Source: Methanobacterium sp.
GTDB taxonomy: Archaea > Methanobacteriota > Methanobacteria > Methanobacteriales > Methanobacteriaceae
Assembly (NCBI GenBank): GCA_019084405.1
Contig: JAHRFX010000032.1
Location: forward strand, 1-34,655
Direction: 5' to 3'
DNA length: 34,655 nucleotides
The position numbers and the translations under genes are program-made. Each line of letters starts with the position of its first letter. The first letter of the stretch is position 1. The notes beneath the pieces are model-generated. The model was not told the DNA's origin. It did not search any database and saw only the letters and a program-made list of their open reading frames with translations. Positions 8,824-16,298 of the stretch are shown here, piece after piece.

Positions 8824-9579
8824 ATGATTGATGCCCACATACATGCCGATACCCGGCCTTATGAAGACTTTGAAAGTATGGTTATTTCCGGGGTGAACAC
8901 TGCCATAAGCTGTGCCCATGATCCCCTTAGAATGACAAGTTCGGAGGTAGTTTTCGACCATTTTTATCGTTTAATGAATAATGACGTTAAAAGAGCTGCA
9001 GAAAATGGCTTAAAATTGTACCTTGCACTGGGAATACACCCTCGCAGTATTTCATCCGATCATGAAAAAATTTTAAAAAAGTTACCCCGGCTGATGGAAG
9101 AAGATTCAGTGGTGGCCATAGGGGAAATAGGACTTGAAAGTGGTTCAGAGGAAGAGATAAGTATATTTAAAAAACAATTAGAAATAGCAGATGATTTGAA
9201 AGCCAGGGTGATTGTGCATACACCTCGAAGCAATAAAAAGGAAGTTTCACTTAAAACCATATCCCTTATACAGGATAATATTAATCCGACCCATGCAGTT
9301 TTAGACCATATTGATTTTAGTATTGTGGATGATGTGATTGAAGAGGAATTTATGCTGGGACTCACGGTTCAACCTGAAAAAATGACCCCTCAAGAAGCTA
9401 TAGAAATTTTAGATGATTACGGGTCTGAGAAATTCTTATTAAATAGTGATATCAGTTCTTCCCCATCAGATCCCTTAGCCGTAGCTAAAACCGTGCACTT
9501 AATGAAATTAAAAAATTTTGGTAATAAAGAGATCAATCAGGTCTCTTATGAAAATGCAGCTAATTTTTTCTCAATTTAA
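8824..9579 (+). CDS. TatD-like metal-dependent hydrolase
   Basis: This is a member of the amidohydrolase/TatD TIM-barrel group, nearest to the archaeal COG1099 set. The 251 residues carry the metal ligands HxH (H5, H7), GEIGLE (E101), HTPR (H132), DHID (H162) and NSD (D209), so the active site looks complete. TatD proteins are metal-dependent DNases; the archaeal COG1099 members have no settled substrate, so I call only a hydrolase. GAGGTGAT lies 4 nt upstream of the ATG. It is divergent from the regulator pair and its stop is 1 bp from the stop of the convergent PfkB gene. Confidence 0.8.
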   Translation: MIDAHIHADTRPYEDFESMVISGVNTAISCAHDPLRMTSSEVVFDHFYRLMNNDVKRAAENGLKLYLALGIHPRSISSDHEKILKKLPRLMEEDSVVAIGEIGLESGSEEEISIFKKQLEIADDLKARVIVHTPRSNKKEVSLKTISLIQDNINPTHAVLDHIDFSIVDDVIEEEFMLGLTVQPEKMTPQEAIEILDDYGSEKFLLNSDISSSPSDPLAVAKTVHLMKLKNFGNKEINQVSYENAANFFSI

Positions 9580-9580
9580 A

Positions 9581-10429
9581 TTAATTTATTGCTCCTAGTA
9601 AGTTAAGACATCTAAATGCAGACTGGTTTGCAAATTCCAGACATTTTTCTTCTTTTTCACCTTTTAGCCATTTAAAAACAAATCCCGCCGCAAAAGCATC
9701 ACCAGCTCCTGTTGAATCTAAGGCTTTTATTTTTTTTGTGCCGGCCGGGAGGGTTTTATCCTGAGAGTAAAGTATGGCTCCCTCTTTTCCCAGGGTTACA
9801 ATCACATTAGTAACCCCTTCTTCTAAAAGTAACTGAGAACCTTCCTGAATTTGTTCTCCAGTTAAAATATTAACCTCTTTATCATTTAAAAATAATAGTT
9901 CAGTTTTTTTTAGCACCCTTTTTAATTTATCCACCCCAAATGATGATAAAAGTGGTCCTGGAGAAAAAGATAGTTTTTTGGCATACCGGGCCACATCCCA
10001 GGCCACTTCCCAGTAAACACCAGTTAAATGAGTAAATGGGGAGGATTTAATATAATCAATATCTTTTTTTAAAAGACTTAATTTTGCATTGGCCCCCATG
10101 AAGGAATAGATGGATCTTTTCCCACCTTTATCCACACTTATAAATGCCATTCCGGTTTGATCATTTAGGGTTACAAAACGGGAAATGTCTATGTTTTCAC
10201 CGCCCACTTTGCTTAGAATCATTTTTCCATAATCATCATTTCCCAGTCGAGCAATTAATCCGGTTTTAGTACCATTTCTGGCCAGATTAACAGCAAAATT
10301 AAGAGCAGATCCACCAGGCGAAGTTTTAATTGTTTCTATATACATTTCACTGTCTATTTCAACAAAACGAGGTACCTTTAAAATAAAATCCATATTACAG
10401 GTCCCTATACTTATAACTTCCACAGACAA
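9581..10429 (-). CDS. PfkB/ribokinase-family sugar kinase
   Basis: This is an ATP-dependent kinase of the ribokinase/PfkB fold. It shows the N-terminal GGSALNFAVNLARNG signature (about 39-53) and the C-terminal anion-hole motif STGAGDAFAAGF (about 239-250) with the catalytic aspartate D244. The substrate cannot be read from the sequence; archaeal relatives phosphorylate nucleosides, ribose or hexose phosphates. I use TTG 10429, because GGTGA sits 5 nt before it; the longer GTG start at 10438 lies inside that ribosome site. It is the last gene of the minus-strand run that begins with the DUF1611 protein, 45 bp after MinD. Confidence 0.85.
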   Translation of the reverse strand: MSVEVISIGTCNMDFILKVPRFVEIDSEMYIETIKTSPGGSALNFAVNLARNGTKTGLIARLGNDDYGKMILSKVGGENIDISRFVTLNDQTGMAFISVDKGGKRSIYSFMGANAKLSLLKKDIDYIKSSPFTHLTGVYWEVAWDVARYAKKLSFSPGPLLSSFGVDKLKRVLKKTELLFLNDKEVNILTGEQIQEGSQLLLEEGVTNVIVTLGKEGAILYSQDKTLPAGTKKIKALDSTGAGDAFAAGFVFKWLKGEKEEKCLEFANQSAFRCLNLLGAIN

Positions 10430-10474
10430 ATAAGTCACCTGAATAATAAAAAAAAATTATGAAAAATAAAAAAC

Positions 10475-11254
10475 CTATCTTCTTCCCATAAGTCCGTCGA
10501 TAAGCTTGGTAATAACTCCTTTCTTATCTGGTTCAATAGGATGATATTGTTCACCCACCAGATCTGCAGCAAGTTTCATTATAGAATTGGTTACTTGAGA
10601 TTTAGGATTTTTAATAACTATTGGCTCTCCAAATGCAGCAGAGCGGCTTACCTCTGGATCATCAGGTATGACGCTTATGACTGGAACCTCCAGTATGGTT
10701 TCGATTTCATCAACAGTTAAAAAAGTTTTATCGTGTTGTTCACGATTAATTACCACGCCCAGAATAGTTACTCCTAATTTGGTAGCAATTATTTTGGTTT
10801 TTAATGCATCACTTATAGAGGGAACTTCCGGTGTGGTGACCAGTATTAATTCATCAGCAGCAGCTAAAGCAGCCAGAGCATCTTTTTCCAGTCCAGCTGG
10901 AGCATCAATTAAAAGTATGTCAGTATCTTCTATTAGTCGGGATAATGTTTCTTCTAATCGGTCTAATTTAACGTTTCTTAGGCCTTCCAGAGAAATACCT
11001 GCTGGAACAATTCTAACACCACTGGGGCCCTCATAAATTGCATCTTCTATAGATGCTTCCCCTGCCAATACTTCGTGTAGTGTTACTGATTTTCCTTCCA
11101 TCCCTAAAATAAGTTCTAGATTAGCCATGGCAATATCTGCATCTAAAACTACAGTTCTCTCACCATAGGTAGATAATGCTACACCTAAATTTGCAGTAAT
11201 GGTTGTCTTTCCTACACCACCTTTTCCTGATGCAATGGTTATAACCCGAGTCAA
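10475..11254 (-). CDS. minD: MinD/ParA-family cell division ATPase
   Basis: This deviant Walker A ATPase positions cell-division or other cellular structures on the membrane. KGGVGKTT lies at residues 11-18 with signature lysine K11 and P-loop lysine K16. DADIAMANLELILG and LLIDAPAGLEKDA are the A' and Walker B regions. The end, GVITKLIDGLMGRR, can form the amphipathic membrane-targeting helix of MinD. A longer reading from TTG 11272 would translate the ribosome site GGAGGAG itself, so I start at TTG 11254, giving 259 residues. Archaeal genomes carry several MinD-like proteins, so division is inferred from the tail and from SepF two genes upstream. Confidence 0.88.
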   Translation of the reverse strand: MTRVITIASGKGGVGKTTITANLGVALSTYGERTVVLDADIAMANLELILGMEGKSVTLHEVLAGEASIEDAIYEGPSGVRIVPAGISLEGLRNVKLDRLEETLSRLIEDTDILLIDAPAGLEKDALAALAAADELILVTTPEVPSISDALKTKIIATKLGVTILGVVINREQHDKTFLTVDEIETILEVPVISVIPDDPEVSRSAAFGEPIVIKNPKSQVTNSIMKLAADLVGEQYHPIEPDKKGVITKLIDGLMGRR

Positions 11255-11333
11255 TACTACTCCTCCTAACAAATAATCATACTAGTAAAATTAAATTAAT
11301 CATTATCCTATTTAATTATAGTGATATTTTAAG

Positions 11334-12587
11334 TTAATTAATATCTATGTTTATCTCAAAATTATCCACAATTTGAGGATATTCCCTGAAGCTTTTTCTT
11401 ATTTCCATTTCTACTATTTCAGAAATATGAAACTTTAAATTTTGAATATCCTTAGAATCCCCCATAATCCTGGAAAAAATACCTTTAGATGCATATTCAC
11501 AGATAATATTAATTTTTCCAGACAGTTCATTAGTATTATCTAAAAAAACCATGACTTCAGTCCCACCGATCTTATTAATCCCCATCACTGATTTTTTGAT
11601 TTTATTCATCAGAGTTAATTCAATTTTTTCCAAATCTTCAATACTTACTTCGCCGCCTTTATAGGTTTCAATAACTTTATCAACTTCCTCATCTTCAATA
11701 TCCTTTAGGCCATATTTTTTCATGAGGTCAGCGCGATCCATGGGTATTTGAGGTTCTGGAGGTTCCTCTTCTAAGATTAATTCTTCTTCAGATGTAATTT
11801 CTTTCCCCGGAGAAATTTGAGAAGAATCATCCTCTGATTTTATGGGTTTTTCTGAATTTTCTATTTCAGTTGATTTTTCTGTTGCTTTGGCTTTTGAAGT
11901 TTCATTTTTTAAATTGGGAACAGTTTTTGAATCCAGATTAACTCCAACATCACCATTATTTTGATTTGGAACGGATGTTTTAATTTTAGAAGTACTTTCT
12001 ATTGGTTTTAAATCATCATTATTGTTTTCTGTGGATTCTTCGACGCTACTATCACTTTTAATAGAATTATTTTCCTCTATATCTCGATTTATATCCACAG
12101 AGTTAGTTTCAGGAGTAGTTTTCACTTCAGATTGATCATCAGCTTTTTCAGCAGTATATCCATTAGATAATGGTTCCCGGTAGCTTGCCATTTTAGGATT
12201 AAAATATTCATCTTCTGAGGGATTTTTAATCATTTCTGATGGTTTTTCAGTAGTTTTATTGGATTTTTTTGTCAAATCAAATTTATATACCTTGTTTAAA
12301 TCAATCAAATAATCTATTTGGGTTTTTTTTAAATCAAATACTTCTATCAAAGTATCTGTTTTTTTCATGACAGAATTAATCTTCTCTAAGGCATCATGTT
12401 TTAAATGGAGGTCATAAGAAGCTGCAACCTGTATCCCATATTTAAAAAGTATATAACCTTCTTCTGAGCCATGGGTGACTCTGATAAAGCCATTATGCTC
12501 CTTTTCCATTAATTTTTCTAATAATTCTGATAATTCAAGTTCATCAGCATAAGATACTTGAGATGGCTTGGTAATTGGTAATTCCAT
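11334..12587 (-). CDS. DUF2226/PATAN-like protein with long acidic linker
   Basis: The 417-residue protein has three parts. Residues 1-105 form a folded domain with NGFIRVTHGSEEGYILFKYG, a pattern like the DUF4388/PATAN and DUF2226 domains. Residues about 106-280 are low-complexity, rich in Ser, Glu, Asp, Asn and Lys, and probably disordered. Residues about 283-417 form a second folded domain ending in an amphipathic region (HISEIVEMEIRKSF). PATAN/DUF4388 domains often accompany roadblock and MglA-type GTPase systems in other prokaryotes (established association), and a roadblock gene starts 1.6 kb away. The ATG at 12587 has only a weak, distant GAGG. Its place between sepF and minD suggests work at the division site; this is inference. 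Confidence 0.6.
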   Translation of the reverse strand: MELPITKPSQVSYADELELSELLEKLMEKEHNGFIRVTHGSEEGYILFKYGIQVAASYDLHLKHDALEKINSVMKKTDTLIEVFDLKKTQIDYLIDLNKVYKFDLTKKSNKTTEKPSEMIKNPSEDEYFNPKMASYREPLSNGYTAEKADDQSEVKTTPETNSVDINRDIEENNSIKSDSSVEESTENNNDDLKPIESTSKIKTSVPNQNNGDVGVNLDSKTVPNLKNETSKAKATEKSTEIENSEKPIKSEDDSSQISPGKEITSEEELILEEEPPEPQIPMDRADLMKKYGLKDIEDEEVDKVIETYKGGEVSIEDLEKIELTLMNKIKKSVMGINKIGGTEVMVFLDNTNELSGKINIICEYASKGIFSRIMGDSKDIQNLKFHISEIVEMEIRKSFREYPQIVDNFEINIDIN

Positions 12588-12639
12588 TTTTTTATGCCTC
12601 AGAGAAGTATATTGATTAGTTAAGTCCTGAAAAAAATGA

Positions 12640-12999
12640 TTAATCTTTCCTGATCAATTTAATTTCAGGAGGAGTAACCACAATTATATTTTTACCATTT
12701 TTACATAGAAGTATTGCTTCCACCCCTGCATCCACCCGGAGTGCTTTTAGTTTTTCACCTGCTAATTGAAAATCTTCCGGGCTTTCATTTTCTAGGTGAC
12801 TCATATCCAGTATTATTGGATTTTTTTCCTCAAGTATCTGGCTAGTTACGTAATCAATATCCTCAATGGTGCGTGCTTTCATCAGAATAATTTCATAAAA
12901 TGAATGTTCAGGAACTATAATAGAATCTTGTTCCTTTTTTTCTTCATTTTCTTCTTCTAGGCCCAGGTTTTTTTTAACAAAATCCATTACGTCCTTCAT
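12640..12999 (-). CDS. sepF: Archaeal SepF, FtsZ membrane anchor
   Basis: SepF tethers FtsZ to the membrane at the division site; this was shown for the Methanobrevibacter smithii homologue. The 119 residues begin with an amphipathic helix MKDVMDFVKKNLGL (1-14), the membrane-binding element. A charged linker (15-25) leads into the compact SepF (DUF552) alpha/beta core at about 33-117, with EDIDYVTSQILEEKNPIIL followed by the FQLAGEKLKALRVD helix. The ATG overlaps the DUF1611 stop in the form ATGA, and GGGGAGA within that gene serves as ribosome site, so the two are translationally coupled. A MinD gene follows two genes downstream. Homology and context agree. Confidence 0.87.
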   Translation of the reverse strand: MKDVMDFVKKNLGLEEENEEKKEQDSIIVPEHSFYEIILMKARTIEDIDYVTSQILEEKNPIILDMSHLENESPEDFQLAGEKLKALRVDAGVEAILLCKNGKNIIVVTPPEIKLIRKD

Positions 13000-14054
13000 T
13001 TCTTAATCTCCCCTAAATAATTCATAATTACATCCAGTAATCTTGTGCTTCCTCCATTTTTAACATCCACTGTTGGGAGAGAATATTTCGACTCAAATCT
13101 CTTTAAAATTCCATCTTCATCAGTATCTCTTAAATTTAAAGAAATCCCTAAAACAGTGGTGGGTTCAACAGATTCTATAGCCTTTATTTCCTCCATTATA
13201 CCACGGGGCTTACGATAAGGGTGGTTGGGCCGGTGGCACAAAATGGAAGCATCTGGTATTGATCCTATTAATATTGCTGCAGATAATCCACGGGGATGGG
13301 GATTTCCCAGTTCAGTTAAGCTGGCCTGGCTTTCCACAAAGATAATATCCGGGTCTTTTTTTTCTTCCAGATATTTGATAGAACCCATTAAAGACGAAGC
13401 CACATCCATTACCGATAAACTACCTGCTCTAAAATTCAAATCAGCAGGTTTTTCCAGCCCCATTTCATCGGTAGAAATTACTCCTACTTTTAATCCTCTT
13501 TCTTGAGCTTCTTTGCCCAATAAACGAGTTGTGGTCCTTTTTCCACATTCCTGGGAAGTACCTCCAATATAAATGACCGGAGATTTATGTTGATAATTTA
13601 TTTTTGGTAAAATTTCAGTGCATTTGGAGGGAGCCATGCCGAAAATTTTTTCAATTACATCCAGCCGGGGGCTAATCTCCTTTAAAATTACTTTTTTTTG
13701 GCTGGCGAATTTTAAAAGAGAGATATTTTCCAATAGAGGAAGTGATCTAAATGAGGTTACCACATTCTTCCCACTATTTATGGCCTCCACCGCATATTTC
13801 AATGCAGAACCTTCTGCACCAATAGGAAGCATTATAGCCACACTTTTAGCTGAAGTTTCATTTAATAAATCCGGTAAATTGGAAGCTACCTGGAAACCGC
13901 AAAAAGATTTCCCATGTTTTTTAGGATCATCGTCGACAAATCCTACGGTTTCCACTCCTTCAAAATTAGAGAACTTTTCTCCTCCGCCTCCGCAACCTAT
14001 AACAATAAATGGGTTAAGCTTTTGAAGTTCTTCAACAGAAGATACTACGTACAA
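12996..14054 (-). CDS. DUF1611 P-loop family protein (COG3367)
   Basis: This 352-residue protein has an N-terminal Rossmann-like domain (1-145; VIGCGGGGEKFSN, then GFVDDDPKKHG) and a C-terminal P-loop domain. Its Walker A is GGTSQECGKRTTT (164-176). Later it has the family's HPRG (in ELGNPHPRGLS) and CHRPNHPYRKPRG motifs. Some bacterial DUF1611 proteins (DgcN) act as D-glutamate N-acetyltransferases; others are next to Ala-Glu epimerases. The archaeal role is not known to me. The start is TTG with GGAGTGA 4 nt upstream. It leads the minus-strand run, is coupled to sepF by a 4-bp overlap and is divergent from the roadblock gene. A link between amino-acid or pseudomurein precursor chemistry and division is speculation. 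Confidence 0.75.
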   Translation of the reverse strand: MYVVSSVEELQKLNPFIVIGCGGGGEKFSNFEGVETVGFVDDDPKKHGKSFCGFQVASNLPDLLNETSAKSVAIMLPIGAEGSALKYAVEAINSGKNVVTSFRSLPLLENISLLKFASQKKVILKEISPRLDVIEKIFGMAPSKCTEILPKINYQHKSPVIYIGGTSQECGKRTTTRLLGKEAQERGLKVGVISTDEMGLEKPADLNFRAGSLSVMDVASSLMGSIKYLEEKKDPDIIFVESQASLTELGNPHPRGLSAAILIGSIPDASILCHRPNHPYRKPRGIMEEIKAIESVEPTTVLGISLNLRDTDEDGILKRFESKYSLPTVDVKNGGSTRLLDVIMNYLGEIKK

Positions 14055-14103
14055 CGAATCACTCCTTATTAAGTATTTGGTGAGATTAAATAGAAACTTT
14101 AAT

Positions 14104-14143
14104 TACTATTTATTTAATAAATGATTAAACCATATATACTTTA
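14104..14143. promoter_or_regulatory. Divergent promoters of the DUF1611-sepF run and the roadblock gene
   Basis: On the plus strand AAACCATATATACTTTA (14127-14143) is a good BRE/TATA element. It would start transcription near 14160, just before the GGAGG ribosome site of the roadblock gene. On the minus strand ATTTATTAAATAAATAG (about 14106-14122) is a weaker TATA candidate that would give a leader of roughly 35 nt for the DUF1611 gene. The shared 123-bp gap places both units under possible joint control. Confidence 0.4.
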
Positions 14144-14177
14144 GGTAAAATAATCAAGTTGTAGATGGAGGCAGATT

Positions 14178-14525
14178 ATGATAGGAAGAATACTTAAAGA
14201 TTTAGGTAGGATTAATGGAGTGAATGGATCTTTAGTTGTAGGAAAAGACGGTCTGATTATAGAAAGCGAAGTGCCCTCAGATATAGATTCTGAACTGGTT
14301 GCAGCTATGTCTTCAGCTGTTTTTGGTACAGCTGAACGATCTGCAGAAGAAATGAAACACGAACCATTAGAACAGGTTATGATTGAGGGAAGTAGAGGAA
14401 AAACACTAATGATAGATGCTGGTGAAGGAATACTGGTAGTAATAACCGATATTGAAATAAATCTGGGACTCATTCGTATTGAGATGAGGAGAAGTTCAGA
14501 AAGAGTAAAGGATTTATTAACCTAA
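14178..14525 (+). CDS. Roadblock/LC7 domain protein (MglB-like)
   Basis: This single-domain roadblock/LC7 protein has 115 residues. The fold is visible as an N-terminal helix (MIGRILKDLGRI), the hairpin NGSLVVGKDGLIIESE, a long helix rich in alanine and serine (SELVAAMSSAVFGTAERSAE), and the closing strands VMIEGSRGKTLMIDAG and ILVVITD. In bacteria such proteins (MglB) regulate the polarity GTPase MglA, usually as dimers. No MglA-like GTPase is encoded in this window. GGAGG lies 7 nt before the ATG and a good TATA box stands upstream. It clearly aligns with the N-terminal domain of the 427-residue protein at 20316-21599, sharing G-V-x-G-[ST]-L-V-V and S-[RQ]-G-K-[TA]. Confidence 0.85.
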   Translation: MIGRILKDLGRINGVNGSLVVGKDGLIIESEVPSDIDSELVAAMSSAVFGTAERSAEEMKHEPLEQVMIEGSRGKTLMIDAGEGILVVITDIEINLGLIRIEMRRSSERVKDLLT

Positions 14526-14575
14526 AATTAAATTAATATTCATATCGGTTTAGAAAATCTAAAGGGAGTAAAAGC

Positions 14576-15541
14576 TTGAAAAAGCCATATGTAATTTTGA
14601 TTGGTAGTGCTTCTGGTATTGGAAAATCTACAATTGCATCGGAACTGGCAAAGGAATTAGGAATAAAACATTTGATAGAAACGGATTTCATTCGAGAAAT
14701 TGTCAGGGGGATAATTGGACCAGATTATGCTCCTGCTCTCCATAAATCATCTTATGATGCTTACACTACTTTAAGACAGAAAGAAAGATTTGAAGAAGAT
14801 GATGAAGACCTGATAAATGCAGGATTTGATGATCATGCTTCTTTTGTAATTCCTGCTATTGAAAAAGTTATCAAACGGGCAGTGGATGACTTTGATGATG
14901 TGGTTATCGAAGGAGTACACCTGGTACCGGGACTCATAAATATTGATAAATTCAAGGATAATGCTTCCATACATTTTTTTATTTTATCCGCAGATGAGGA
15001 TGTGCACAAAAAAAGGTTTGTTAAAAGAGCTATGAAGATAAAGCGTGGTGGAAAACATCTTGAATATTTCAAAGAAAATCGAAGTATTCACAATTACCTG
15101 GTTTCTCAAGCCCAAAAAAATAATGTTCCTGTAATAAATAATACTGAAATTGATTGCACCATCAAAAGAATGTTATCTATAATTAAAGAAAATTGTAAGG
15201 TTATTATTTTTAAACACCCTGTTGATTTTCTAGAAGAAGTTATCAATATCATACTCAACAAATATAATGGAAGAATTGTTGATGTTTCTTATTTTTTACC
15301 AGGATTCTCTGAACCTTTAAAAAGAAAAGTGAATATTTACGACCCTAAAGATGCCCAGAAATTCATTGATATGCTTAATAGTAACCCGAAAAGAAAAAAT
15401 GATCTGGAAAGGTTATACAATCTGTCTGATAATATCCATAGTCATAAAATCTGTGCCCCCGATAAAAAATCTCTGGATAACATGGTAAATGAACTACGCA
15501 AAAAGGGTTTCATTTACGAGGGTGATTTATGTAAAAAGTAA
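14576..15541 (+). CDS. 2-phosphoglycerate kinase-like P-loop protein (COG2074)
   Basis: The P-loop is GSASGIGKST (10-19), followed by HLIETDFIREIVRGIIGPDY and the HKSSYDAYTTL segment characteristic of the COG2074 group. That group includes 2-phosphoglycerate kinase of Methanothermus fervidus, which makes 2,3-diphosphoglycerate for the osmolyte and thermoprotectant cyclic DPG. The N-terminal ATP-cone-like extension found in that enzyme is absent. Instead about 110 residues follow the kinase core (from about 208) that I cannot assign. The kinase call is therefore moderate and the substrate is open. The start is TTG with GGGAG 7 nt upstream; 50 bp separate it from the roadblock gene, so co-transcription is likely. 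Confidence 0.65.
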   Translation: MKKPYVILIGSASGIGKSTIASELAKELGIKHLIETDFIREIVRGIIGPDYAPALHKSSYDAYTTLRQKERFEEDDEDLINAGFDDHASFVIPAIEKVIKRAVDDFDDVVIEGVHLVPGLINIDKFKDNASIHFFILSADEDVHKKRFVKRAMKIKRGGKHLEYFKENRSIHNYLVSQAQKNNVPVINNTEIDCTIKRMLSIIKENCKVIIFKHPVDFLEEVINIILNKYNGRIVDVSYFLPGFSEPLKRKVNIYDPKDAQKFIDMLNSNPKRKNDLERLYNLSDNIHSHKICAPDKKSLDNMVNELRKKGFIYEGDLCKK

Positions 15542-15673
15542 TTAAAAAAATTAATCTCTTAGATACTTACTTTTATTATCATATTTATTTTAATAGTTTA
15601 TTATTTATTTCCCCGGCTTTATCGATTTAATTATAAAATTGTTTATAACGAATTATGTAAGGAGAGGAGAATT

Positions 15674-16255
15674 TTGAATAAAATGAAAATGGATTGTCCT
15701 GTTTGCCATGGGCAAAAATGTATGGATGCCATTACCCGCACCGAAGAAGTGCCTTATTTTGGGGAAATTATGGAATCCACTTTATTATGCAGTTCCTGTG
15801 GATATAAACAATCTGATGTAATTTGTCTGGATCAAAAAGACCCGGTTAGATATTCAATAGAGGTTGATTCCACCAGGTTAAGTGCTAGAATAGTCAAGTC
15901 TCAATCAGCAACCCTGAGTATTCCTGAATTAGGACTTAAAGTGGAACCAGGGCCTAAGTCATTGGGATATGTTTCCAATGTGGAAGGAGTAATTGATAGG
16001 TTCCAGAAAGCGGTGAAAACTGCTATGAATCTTTTTGATGATGATGAATCTCAAAAAAATGCTAAAATTATTTTAGAAGAACTGGAAAAAGTACGAAACG
16101 GAGAAAAAAAAGTAGAATTGATATTAGAAGATCCTTTTGGTCAAAGTAGTATAATGCATCAGGAAGCAAGTCATAGAAAGCTTGAAGAAGATGAAATAAT
16201 GAATTTAAAAACAGGTTTTTTTACCTTATCCCCTGATGAAATAGATAGCAGTTAA
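15674..16255 (+). CDS. ZPR1 zinc-finger domain protein
   Basis: This archaeal single-domain relative of eukaryotic ZPR1 has 193 residues. The zinc finger has C8/C11 and C39/C42 (CPVC ... CSSC), followed by the ZPR1 beta domain (GYKQSDVICLDQKDPVRYSIEV, with DSTRLSARIVKSQSATLSIPELG). In eukaryotes ZPR1 is a chaperone for elongation factor eEF1A. The archaeal role is not established, though a chaperone role in translation is reasonable. The TTG at 15674 is chosen because AGGAGA is 3-5 nt before it; the ATG at 15683 would be too distant. It is convergent with the histone-fold-like gene. Confidence 0.85.
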   Translation: MNKMKMDCPVCHGQKCMDAITRTEEVPYFGEIMESTLLCSSCGYKQSDVICLDQKDPVRYSIEVDSTRLSARIVKSQSATLSIPELGLKVEPGPKSLGYVSNVEGVIDRFQKAVKTAMNLFDDDESQKNAKIILEELEKVRNGEKKVELILEDPFGQSSIMHQEASHRKLEEDEIMNLKTGFFTLSPDEIDSS

Positions 16256-16298
16256 TATAGAAGAAATTAATTTTGTAAAAAGAAGTTAATATGAGATT

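Noticed and set aside
10475..10529. Could the MinD tail be ordinary C-terminus rather than a membrane helix
   Set aside because: Not resolved; the amphipathic pattern is suggestive only, so the tail is described as possible and not listed as its own feature.
13618..14025. Plus-strand open frame inside the DUF1611 gene
   Set aside because: Antisense of a gene with clear Rossmann and P-loop motifs.
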